From JBOCEF01 sp047610385 (GTDB taxonomy: Bacteria > Pseudomonadota > Alphaproteobacteria > Rhodobacterales > Rhodobacteraceae): a stretch of 28,995 bases of DNA. Positions 23,776 to 28,995 of the stretch are shown here, piece by piece. The notes beneath the pieces were generated by a model. The model ran no database searches and had not been told where the DNA came from. It was given only the letters and a program-made list of their open reading frames with translations. The position numbers and the translations under genes are program-made. Positions within the stretch are counted from its first letter, which is position 1; every line of letters begins with the position of its first letter. Where the stretch lies: the NCBI GenBank assembly GCA_047610385.1, contig JBLGAC010000053.1:1-28995 (forward strand). Direction: 5' to 3'.

Positions 23776-25032
23776 ATGAAGCCTGTTTTCAGCCTTTTTC
23801 TGGCCGGCGCGTTTGCGCTGACCGCGCATGTCGCGGCTGCGGCAGACCTGCCCATCGCGGCCCCCAGCGATGTGGGGATGTCTGAGGCGCAGCTTGGCGC
23901 GCTGGACGCCCGCATCCAGGCAGAGATCGACCGAGGATCCTTTCCCGGCGCCGTGATCACGGTGTTGCGCGATGGCCAAGTGGCGCATCACGCCGCGCTC
24001 GGCAAACTGGGGCAGGGCGATGCTGCGATGCTCGAAGACGCGCTGTTCCGCATCTATTCGATGACCAAGCCCATCGTTTCGGTCGCTGCAATGATGCTGG
24101 TTGAACAGGGTCGGCTGGGGCTTTCGCACCCGCTGGCGGCCTATCTGCCCGCATATGCGTCGATGACCGTGATGACTGACGACAAAGACGCTGACGGCAA
24201 GCCGGTCACCCGCCCCGCGCGCCGCGCGATCACCATTCAGGACCTGATGCGCCACACGTCGGGCCTGACTTACGGGTTCTTTGGCGCTGGCCCTGCGCGC
24301 GAAGCCTATCGCGCCGCAGGCATTGGCGTCGGCGCGATGGCTGAGACCAACATCGAATTTGCCAACAAGCTGGCCACCTTGCCGTTGGAGTATGAGCCGG
24401 GCACGACCTGGGAATACAGCCGCTCCACCGACGTGCTGGGCGCGGTGATTGAGGTGGTCACCGGCAAGCCGCTGGGCGAAGCGCTGAAGGAAATGGTGCT
24501 CGACCCTCTCGACATGATCGACACCGGGTTCTTTGTGGCTGAGGCAGATCACGCCCGCATCGCTGAGGGCAATGAGGGTGAGAAGATCGGTGCCGGGCCG
24601 ATGTTCGATCCGCGCGACAGACCCGTCTTCGAATCGGGTGGCGGGGGCCTGGTGTCCACCGCCCGCGATTACGCGCGGTTCGCGCAAATGCTGCTGAATG
24701 GCGGCAGCCTTGATGGCGTGCATCTGCTGGGCCCGCAGACCGTGGCCTATATGACCGCTGATCATCTGGACGACCAGATCAAGCCGGGCAAATACTATCT
24801 GCCGGGTGCAGGCATCGGGTTCGGCCTTGGGGTCGGGGTGCGGCACGATCGCGGCGTGGTGGCCTATAATGGCGCGGCGGGGACCTATTACTGGGGCGGC
24901 GCCGGGGGCACGTATTGGTACAATGATCCTGAAAACGGCATCGCCGTGGTGTTCATGATGCAATCGCCAGCCTCGCGGCTGAAAATGCGTCCGCTGACCC
25001 ATGACATGGTCGCCGCGGCGATCACAGACTGA
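23776..25032 (+). CDS. Secreted serine hydrolase, beta-lactamase family (class C-like)
   Basis: The 418-residue periplasmic protein has a signal peptide (1-23, cleaved near AAAA/DLP). The beta-lactamase/penicillin-binding fold (PF00144) shows the nucleophile motif SMTK (Ser95, Lys98) in FRIYSMTKPI, the second motif YSRS (Tyr214 to Ser217; family YxN or YxS) and a late GGAGGTYWYND segment in place of the KTG strand. LMRHTSGLTYGFFG and GGGGLVSTARDYARFAQMLL are typical of the esterase/carboxypeptidase members of this family (EstB-like and related). So a true antibiotic-resistance role is unlikely; the substrate is unknown. ATG at 23776 has AAAAGGAAA upstream. It stands alone between hairpins, with a palindrome in its leader. 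Confidence 0.9.
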   Translation: MKPVFSLFLAGAFALTAHVAAAADLPIAAPSDVGMSEAQLGALDARIQAEIDRGSFPGAVITVLRDGQVAHHAALGKLGQGDAAMLEDALFRIYSMTKPIVSVAAMMLVEQGRLGLSHPLAAYLPAYASMTVMTDDKDADGKPVTRPARRAITIQDLMRHTSGLTYGFFGAGPAREAYRAAGIGVGAMAETNIEFANKLATLPLEYEPGTTWEYSRSTDVLGAVIEVVTGKPLGEALKEMVLDPLDMIDTGFFVAEADHARIAEGNEGEKIGAGPMFDPRDRPVFESGGGGLVSTARDYARFAQMLLNGGSLDGVHLLGPQTVAYMTADHLDDQIKPGKYYLPGAGIGFGLGVGVRHDRGVVAYNGAAGTYYWGGAGGTYWYNDPENGIAVVFMMQSPASRLKMRPLTHDMVAAAITD

Positions 25033-25144
25033 TGATTGCCGCCCGCGCGGGGGGCATCTTTTCCCCCGCGCGGGCATCACCTTGCATACATGCCGCGCCG
25101 CATCGGCCGCGTCCGGGGGGTCCATTTTGAAACGCAGGTCCGTC

Positions 25145-25669
25145 ATGAACATCGTTCTCGGCATTCTCGTGGTGATCATTGTGTTGGCGGCGATGGGCGC
25201 CGCGCTGGTGCGGCTGTCTTCGGACGATCCCGCGCGCTGGCATGTGGACCCGATGACCGCTGCGCGCACCGGCGCGCCCAATGACTGGCTTTTGGCGCCC
25301 CAAAGCACTGCGGTTGCCGATGGCGCGGCCCCTGTCTGGCAGGCCACCCCGGCGACGCTGATGCAGGCGATTGACGCGCTGGCGCTGGCGCAGCCCAACA
25401 CGGCGCTGGTGGCGCGTGGACCCGATCCGCTGATGGCGACCTATGTCCAGCGGTCCGCGCTGATGCGCTATCCCGACTATATTTCGGTGCGCGCTCTGCC
25501 GGCTGGCGAAGGGCGCGCAACGCTCGCGATCTTTTCGCGGTCGCGCTACGGGCAGTCTGATCTGGGGGTGAACGCCAAGCGGGTGTCAGCCTGGCTTGTC
25601 GCCATCCCCTTGCCTCAGGCTGCCATTCCCTCGCCTGAGGCTGCCATTCCCTTGTCTGAGGCGGACTGA
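25145..25669 (+). CDS. DUF1499 protein with a repeat tail
   Basis: The 174-residue protein has an N-terminal membrane anchor (IVLGILVVIIVLAAMGAAL, 3-21) and a periplasmic DUF1499 domain (about 28-155: DDPARWHVDP, then VARGPDPLMATYVQRSALMR, YPDYISVRALP and SRSRYGQSDLGVNAKRVSAW). The family is common in proteobacteria and its function is unknown. The last 23 residues are three heptapeptide repeats (AIPLPQA, AIPSPEA, AIPLSEA) beyond the usual domain end, made by a 21-bp DNA repeat. The final 84 bases overlap the convergent secreted-protein gene. ATG at 25145 has only a weak upstream AGG. The gap of 112 bases after the hydrolase gene shows no terminator. Confidence 0.85.
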   Translation: MNIVLGILVVIIVLAAMGAALVRLSSDDPARWHVDPMTAARTGAPNDWLLAPQSTAVADGAAPVWQATPATLMQAIDALALAQPNTALVARGPDPLMATYVQRSALMRYPDYISVRALPAGEGRATLAIFSRSRYGQSDLGVNAKRVSAWLVAIPLPQAAIPSPEAAIPLSEAD

Positions 25670-26026
25670 GGGACCGGGATCGCAGCCATTCTTTTCCTCA
25701 CGCCAAGTGGGGTTGTTCAGTGACATGGCGCAGCGCGCGGTGAAGGTGCGCGACCCCACCGACAGGCAAGAGGTCTGGCCAAGTTCGACCCGCACGCCGC
25801 GATTGGTGCAATAACATTCGGGGTAGGAAAACCCCTCAGCCGCGGGCGGGCGGGTCCAGGTGTTTGGGGCCAGTGTGTTTGGGCCCAGTGTGTTTGGGCC
25901 CAGTGTGTTTGGGCCCAGTGTGTTTGGGCCCAGTGTGTTTGGGTGCGGGATGTCCTGCGCCCGGATGATGCCGGGCGCGATGGCGCAGATCAGCGCCAGA
26001 ACAAAGGCTGCGAAAGCGCGTTTCAT
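25586..26026 (-). CDS. Secreted Cys-containing protein with NTLGP repeats and repeat tail
   Basis: The 146-residue protein has four parts. A signal peptide (1-23, cleaved in IRA/QD) is followed by a pentapeptide repeat NTLGP four times plus NTLAP (30-54). A compact core (about 65-118) contains FSYPECYCTNRGVRVELGQT, CLSVGSRTFTARCAMSLNNP and TWREEKNGC. The tail is three heptads (LRQGNGS, LRRGNGS, LRQGDGD). The core has five Cys (71, 73, 87, 99, 115), fitting disulfide bonds in the periplasm. It resembles small secreted proteins I associate with Rhodobacterales that end soon after the WRE...GC segment; I know no function. The tail beyond residue 119 overlaps the DUF1499 gene end. ATG at 26026 has AGGA about 8-11 bases upstream. 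It is divergent from prfA. Confidence 0.78.
   Translation of the reverse strand: MKRAFAAFVLALICAIAPGIIRAQDIPHPNTLGPNTLGPNTLGPNTLGPNTLAPNTWTRPPAAEGFSYPECYCTNRGVRVELGQTSCLSVGSRTFTARCAMSLNNPTWREEKNGCDPGPSVRLRQGNGSLRRGNGSLRQGDGDKPG
25601..25663. repeat. Three 21-bp tandem repeats inside the overlap of two genes
   Basis: Units 25601-25621, 25622-25642 and 25643-25663 differ at a few positions. On the plus strand they encode the last heptads of DUF1499; on the minus strand they encode the last heptads of the secreted protein. Confidence 0.92.
25860..25949. repeat. 15-bp minisatellite, six copies (four identical)
   Basis: The unit GTGTTTGGGCCCAGT is identical at 25875-25934 (four copies), with one variant copy on each side. 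It is in frame with the minus-strand gene and encodes Asn-Thr-Leu-Gly-Pro. The repeat number could change by slippage without breaking the frame. Confidence 0.95.
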
Positions 26027-26137
26027 ACCCCGATCCTACGCCGGTTTTGCGGTTTCGCAAAGCGCACCGTCGCTTGACCCCGCGCGCCGCGCGCGGCATC
26101 ACAAGCGCCCTGATCCTCCGCGCAGAAAGCCGCCCCC

Positions 26138-27196
26138 ATGATCTCGCGCGATGCTGCAGAACAGATCCTGCGCCGTTTTGAAACTGTTGAGGCCGCGATG
26201 GCCGACGGCGGTGCCAACGCGGGCGGCTGGGTGGATCTGTCGCGTGAATATGCCGAACTGCGGCCCACTGCCGATTTGGCGCGCGCGTGGCTGTCGCTGT
26301 CGCGCGAACGCAGCGATGCCGCGGCGCTGCGCAGCGACCCGGACATGGCCGCGCTGGCCGCTGAGGAAATCATCCGCATCGACGCGGCGCTGCCTGTGGC
26401 CGCGCGCACGCTTGAATTGGCGTTGCTGCCCAAGGACGACGCCGACCCGCGCCCGGCAATCTTGGAACTTCGCGCTGGGACCGGGGGCGAGGAAGCCGCC
26501 CTGTTCGCCGCCGATCTGTTGCGCATGTATCAGCGTCACGCCGAAGCCCATGGCTGGACCATGGAGGTTCTGAGCACCGCCGAAACTGAGCTTGGCGGCA
26601 TCCGTGAGGCGACCGCCCGCATCGCCGGGCCGGGGGTGTTCGGGCGGCTGAAATTCGAATCCGGCGTCCACCGGGTCCAGCGTGTGCCCAGCACGGAAAG
26701 CGGCGGGCGCATCCACACCTCGGCCGCCACCGTCGCCGTGCTGCCGGAGGCAGAGGAGCGCGACGTGACCATCGACCCCGGCGACATCCGCATCGACACC
26801 ATGCGGGCCTCAGGCGCCGGGGGTCAGCATGTGAACACCACCGACAGCGCCGTGCGCATCACCCATCTGCCCACCGGCATCATCGTCACCGCGTCGGAGA
26901 AATCCCAGCACCGCAACCGCGCGCAGGCCATGGCGGTGCTGCGCGCGCGTCTTCTGGACATCGACCGCACCAAGGTGGCGGCGGACCGGGCGGCGGAGCG
27001 CAAGGGCCAGGTCGGAACCGGCGATCGGTCTGAGCGGATCCGCACCTATAATTTCCCCCAAGGCCGGGTCAGCGACCACCGCGTGAACCTCACGCTCTAT
27101 CGTCTGGCTGAGATTCTGGAGGGTGATCTTGATGAGATTATCGACGCGCTGATCATCGCCGATCAGGCCGCGAAACTGGCGGAGATGGAGCCGTGA
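26138..27196 (+). CDS. prfA: Peptide chain release factor 1
   Basis: The 352-residue class I release factor ends translation at UAA and UAG. The codon-reading tripeptide PxT is PST (184-186) in RVPSTESGGRIHTSA; PAT and PVT are commoner. The peptidyl-hydrolysis motif GGQ (228-230) is in ASGAGGQHVNTTDSAVRITH, with the C-terminal EKSQHRNRAQAM and TYNFPQGRVSDHRVNLTLY blocks intact. The length is normal. ATG at 26138 starts where homology begins, though the upstream AGAAAG is a poor ribosome binding site. The stop overlaps the GTG of prmC, whose product methylates this factor at the GGQ Gln; this pairing is conserved in bacteria. It is divergent from the secreted-protein gene with 111 bases between. 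Confidence 0.96.
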   Translation: MISRDAAEQILRRFETVEAAMADGGANAGGWVDLSREYAELRPTADLARAWLSLSRERSDAAALRSDPDMAALAAEEIIRIDAALPVAARTLELALLPKDDADPRPAILELRAGTGGEEAALFAADLLRMYQRHAEAHGWTMEVLSTAETELGGIREATARIAGPGVFGRLKFESGVHRVQRVPSTESGGRIHTSAATVAVLPEAEERDVTIDPGDIRIDTMRASGAGGQHVNTTDSAVRITHLPTGIIVTASEKSQHRNRAQAMAVLRARLLDIDRTKVAADRAAERKGQVGTGDRSERIRTYNFPQGRVSDHRVNLTLYRLAEILEGDLDEIIDALIIADQAAKLAEMEP

Positions 27197-28029
27197 TCAC
27201 CCGCGCGGACCTGCTGCGCAGCGGCGCGGCACGGCTGGACGCGGCGGGCATAGCGGCCGCTGCCGGGGATGCGCGCGCTTTGCTGCGCTGGGCGTCGGGG
27301 CTGTCGGGCGCTGGGTTTTCCATCAGCCTGCGCGATGCGCCGGGGCCGGGCGAGGACGCCGCATTCCGCGCTGCGATCGATGCGCGCGTGGCCCGCCGCC
27401 CGGTGTCCCAGATCATCGGGACCCGCATGTTCTGGGGCCGTGATTTCAAAGTGACCTGCGACGTGCTTGACCCGCGGCCCGAAACTGAGGTGCTGATCGC
27501 CGCGGCGCTGGATGGGCCTGTGCCTGCGCGGATCCTCGATCTGGGGGTCGGGTCGGGCTGCATTCTGCTGACGCTGCTTGCCGAATGGCCTGATGTGCGC
27601 GGGGTCGGGGTGGACGCATCCCCCGCCGCCTTGGCTGTGGCTGCGGACAATGCCGGGCGGCTCGGGCTGGCAGATCGCGCCGATCTGCGCCTTGGCGATT
27701 GGGCCGAAGGGCTGGAGGGGCCGTTCGATCTGGTCGTCTCCAACCCGCCCTACATTGCTGAGGCTGAGATGCCGGGCCTCGCGCCCGAGGTCCGCGATTG
27801 GGAACCGCGCATGGCCCTGACCCCCGGCGGTGATGGTCTGGGCGCTTATCGCGTCATCGCCGCCGCGTTGCCCCGCCTGCTTTCCCCCGGTGGGCGCGCG
27901 GTGCTGGAGGTCGGCGCCGGGCAGGACTGCGCCGTCGCCGCGCTGTTGCAAAATGCGGGTCTGGGGGCGGCGCGCACGCACCCAGATTTCGATGGACGGG
28001 GCCGCACTGTCGAAGCCCGGCGGATTTAA
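27193..28029 (+). CDS. prmC: Release factor glutamine N5-methyltransferase
   Basis: The 278-residue SAM-dependent enzyme methylates the Gln of the GGQ motif in release factors 1 and 2. An N-terminal helical domain (about 1-95, with RRPVSQIIGTRMFWGRDFKV) recognises the release factor. The Rossmann domain carries the SAM loop ILDLGVGSGCILLTLLA (114-130), GVGVDASPAALAVA and the catalytic NPPY (184-187) in FDLVVSNPPYIAEAE. The start is GTG at 27193, overlapping the prfA stop by four bases (GTGA), with GGAGATGGAG just before it, so translation is coupled. The loop has Val where Thr is common (DLGTGSG), a mild change. Confidence 0.95.
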   Translation: MITRADLLRSGAARLDAAGIAAAAGDARALLRWASGLSGAGFSISLRDAPGPGEDAAFRAAIDARVARRPVSQIIGTRMFWGRDFKVTCDVLDPRPETEVLIAAALDGPVPARILDLGVGSGCILLTLLAEWPDVRGVGVDASPAALAVAADNAGRLGLADRADLRLGDWAEGLEGPFDLVVSNPPYIAEAEMPGLAPEVRDWEPRMALTPGGDGLGAYRVIAAALPRLLSPGGRAVLEVGAGQDCAVAALLQNAGLGAARTHPDFDGRGRTVEARRI

Positions 28030-28424
28030 CCTGTTGTGATGCTAAAAAATGCACTGTTGCGGGGGTTCATCGTCAGCTTTGCCTTGTCGAGTGTGGTTTT
28101 TCGCGTATACCATCGGATTGTTCATCACGGGCAGGACGGCAATTCGCGCCGCACTGCCGGTAGGCAGGTGAACTCCACTCGCAGCGACGTCAGGATCTGG
28201 GCGCTTCGGCGCGTCCACGAATCACCACGCGACGCGAACACCGCGTCGGTCCGCATGACCCCGATTGGGTCTGGGCCGCGCCAGAAGGATCGCGCAGTTC
28301 GGCGTGACGGTGCGAAGATCGCCCCGACGCCGCTACGGCGACGCCCCGGTACAGGGCGTGCGGCGGGTGCTTGCATCCGTTTTGCATGCCGAACCCGGTT
28401 CGCGCCGGCAAAGATCGAGAGACA
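28030..28424 (+). other. Long leader/intergenic region before the DUF4167 gene
   Basis: This is 395 bases without a supported gene. A promoter-like pair TTGTCG (28084-28089) and TATACC (28106-28111), 16 bases apart, lies in an AT-richer part just after prmC. If used, it would give a leader of over 300 bases. The 28140-28420 part is GC-rich with several small hairpin-forming runs. An open frame from 28036 passes through it, but its Arg-rich product looks non-coding. Confidence 0.4.
28084..28111 (+). promoter_or_regulatory. Possible sigma-70 promoter for the DUF4167 gene
   Basis: TTGTCG (four of six to TTGACA) and TATACC (four of six to TATAAT) are separated by 16 bases. They are in the AT-richer segment between prmC and the DUF4167 gene. 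No experimental support. Confidence 0.35.
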
Positions 28425-28995
28425 ATGAGACCTCAGCAGAAAAACAACCGGAATCGCCCCAAGATCAACCGCCCCAAAAGCATGGGCAATGTTTCGAACC
28501 GTGTGTTCGAAAGCGCGGGGCCGGAAGGCAAAGTGCGCGGCACGCCGCAGCAGATCGTTGAAAAATACGAGCAGCTTTCGCGCGACGCCACGCTTTCGGG
28601 CGATCGGGTGATGGCGGAGAATTTCCTCCAGCACGCCGAGCATTACGCCCGGTTGCTCAGCGCGGCCCAGGCCGAACTGCAAATCCAGACCGACGCCGAA
28701 CAGCGCCGCATGGCCGAGCATCAGCAGCGCCAGCCCGAGCAGCCCCGCCAGCCCGAGCAGCCCCGGCAAGCCGAGCAGCCCCGGCAGGACCGTTCGGACA
28801 CCGACGACACCCAGCCCGCCCCGCGCCGCCAGCGCGCGGATCGGGCTGAGCAGCCGCGGCATGACCGTGCTGAGGATGACGACACCCAGCCCGCCCCACG
28901 CCGCCAGCGCGCGGATCGGGCGGAGCAGCCGCGGCATGACCGTGCTGAGGATGACGACACCCAGCCCGCCCCGCGCCGTCAGCGTGCGGATCGGG
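28425..28995 (+). CDS. DUF4167 protein, N-terminal part (runs off the window)
   Basis: The first 190 residues are visible and no stop is reached. Residues 1-85 match DUF4167: a very basic start (RPQQKNNRNRPKINRPKSMG), then NRVFESAGPEGKVRGTPQQI, YEQLSRDATLSGDRVMAENF and LQHAEHYARLLSAAQ. The basic, Asn/Arg-rich start suggests RNA or nucleic-acid binding, and the family, common in Alphaproteobacteria, has no settled function. After residue 100 come low-complexity repeats: RQPEQP-type hexads (102-119) and 25-residue units starting DDTQPAPRRQRADRAEQPRH (127 onward). ATG at 28425 follows GAGAGAC. It is on the same strand as prfA-prmC but 395 bases away. Confidence 0.9.
   Translation, partial: MRPQQKNNRNRPKINRPKSMGNVSNRVFESAGPEGKVRGTPQQIVEKYEQLSRDATLSGDRVMAENFLQHAEHYARLLSAAQAELQIQTDAEQRRMAEHQQRQPEQPRQPEQPRQAEQPRQDRSDTDDTQPAPRRQRADRAEQPRHDRAEDDDTQPAPRRQRADRAEQPRHDRAEDDDTQPAPRRQRADR
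28728..28781 (+). repeat. Three 18-bp tandem repeats encoding RQPEQP-type hexads
   Basis: Units 28728-28745 and 28746-28763 are identical, and 28764-28781 differs at a few bases (RQAEQP). They are in frame with the DUF4167 gene. Confidence 0.9.
28803..28995 (+). repeat. 75-bp tandem repeats in the DUF4167 gene
   Basis: The period is exactly 75 bases: units start at 28803, 28878 and 28953, the last cut by the window end. The units are nearly identical and encode 25 residues each, rich in Asp, Arg, Pro and Gln. Confidence 0.92.

Noticed and set aside
23776..25032. Antibiotic-resistance beta-lactamase
   Set aside because: The motifs fit the broad PF00144 esterase/carboxypeptidase group (YSRS, no KTG) rather than known class C resistance enzymes.
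25860..25949. CRISPR array
   Set aside because: The copies are contiguous 15-bp units without spacers and are part of a coding frame.
1..28995. tRNA or rRNA genes
   Set aside because: None was found on reading both strands; no acceptor-stem/T-loop combination or rRNA-like sequence was seen.

Overview
The window looks like a chromosomal stretch of an alphaproteobacterium, most likely of the Rhodobacterales (Roseobacter/Rhodobacter group). This is inferred from gene content and high-GC codon use: a Sat-CysC fusion, an HTH/DUF4115 (RodZ-like) gene directly before ispG, prfA-prmC followed by a DUF4167 gene, SdhE, a short OpgH, and a secreted lectin-like protein ending in a VPLPA-CTERM-type sorting signal. 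The species cannot be named from the sequence.

Region 1 (1 to about 4950) is a graveyard of decayed mobile DNA. It holds an IS5-family transposase relic running off the left edge, a class I SAM-methyltransferase pseudogene in an AT-rich island, an IS3-family OrfA relic, and an almost full-length but frameshifted IS256-family element with recognisable terminal inverted repeats. No intact gene is recognised here. The base composition (AT-rich at about 430-2300 and 4740-4895) contrasts sharply with everything to the right. A second, smaller gene-poor patch with an AT-rich core lies at 13900-14840.

Region 2 (4950-9830) is envelope-related: a zinc-less MDR oxidoreductase divergent from opgH (osmoregulated periplasmic glucan synthase), a small membrane protein, the secreted C-type-lectin-like protein, and a WaaE/KdtX-like GT2 glycosyltransferase. 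Region 3 (9830-13900) carries bifunctional ATP sulfurylase/APS kinase with a strong terminator, a GGDEF diguanylate cyclase, and a small conserved hypothetical. Region 4 (14840-20730) has an aspartate aminotransferase, an EamA transporter, an XRE regulator preceded by a perfect 30-bp tandem repeat, a ROK sugar kinase overlapping sdhE, a MarR regulator with a clear -10 element, and a DUF1295 membrane protein. Region 5 (21048-28995) has the RodZ-like gene and ispG (isoprenoid MEP pathway), a secreted serine hydrolase of the beta-lactamase fold, DUF1499, a convergent overlapping secreted repeat protein, prfA-prmC (release factor and its methylase, translationally coupled), and the start of a DUF4167 gene with in-frame repeats.

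Most genes right of 4950 are ordinary core or lineage genes. I did not find a convincing new multi-gene system. The most unusual structure is at 25586-25950: two convergent genes overlap by 84 bp, the overlap is mostly three 21-bp tandem repeats read as different heptapeptides on the two strands, and one of the genes carries a second 15-bp minisatellite encoding Asn-Thr-Leu-Gly-Pro repeats. Other points of note are the in-frame 75-bp repeats of the DUF4167 gene, the 30-bp repeats before the XRE gene, and a coding-like minus-strand stretch at 13151-13471.
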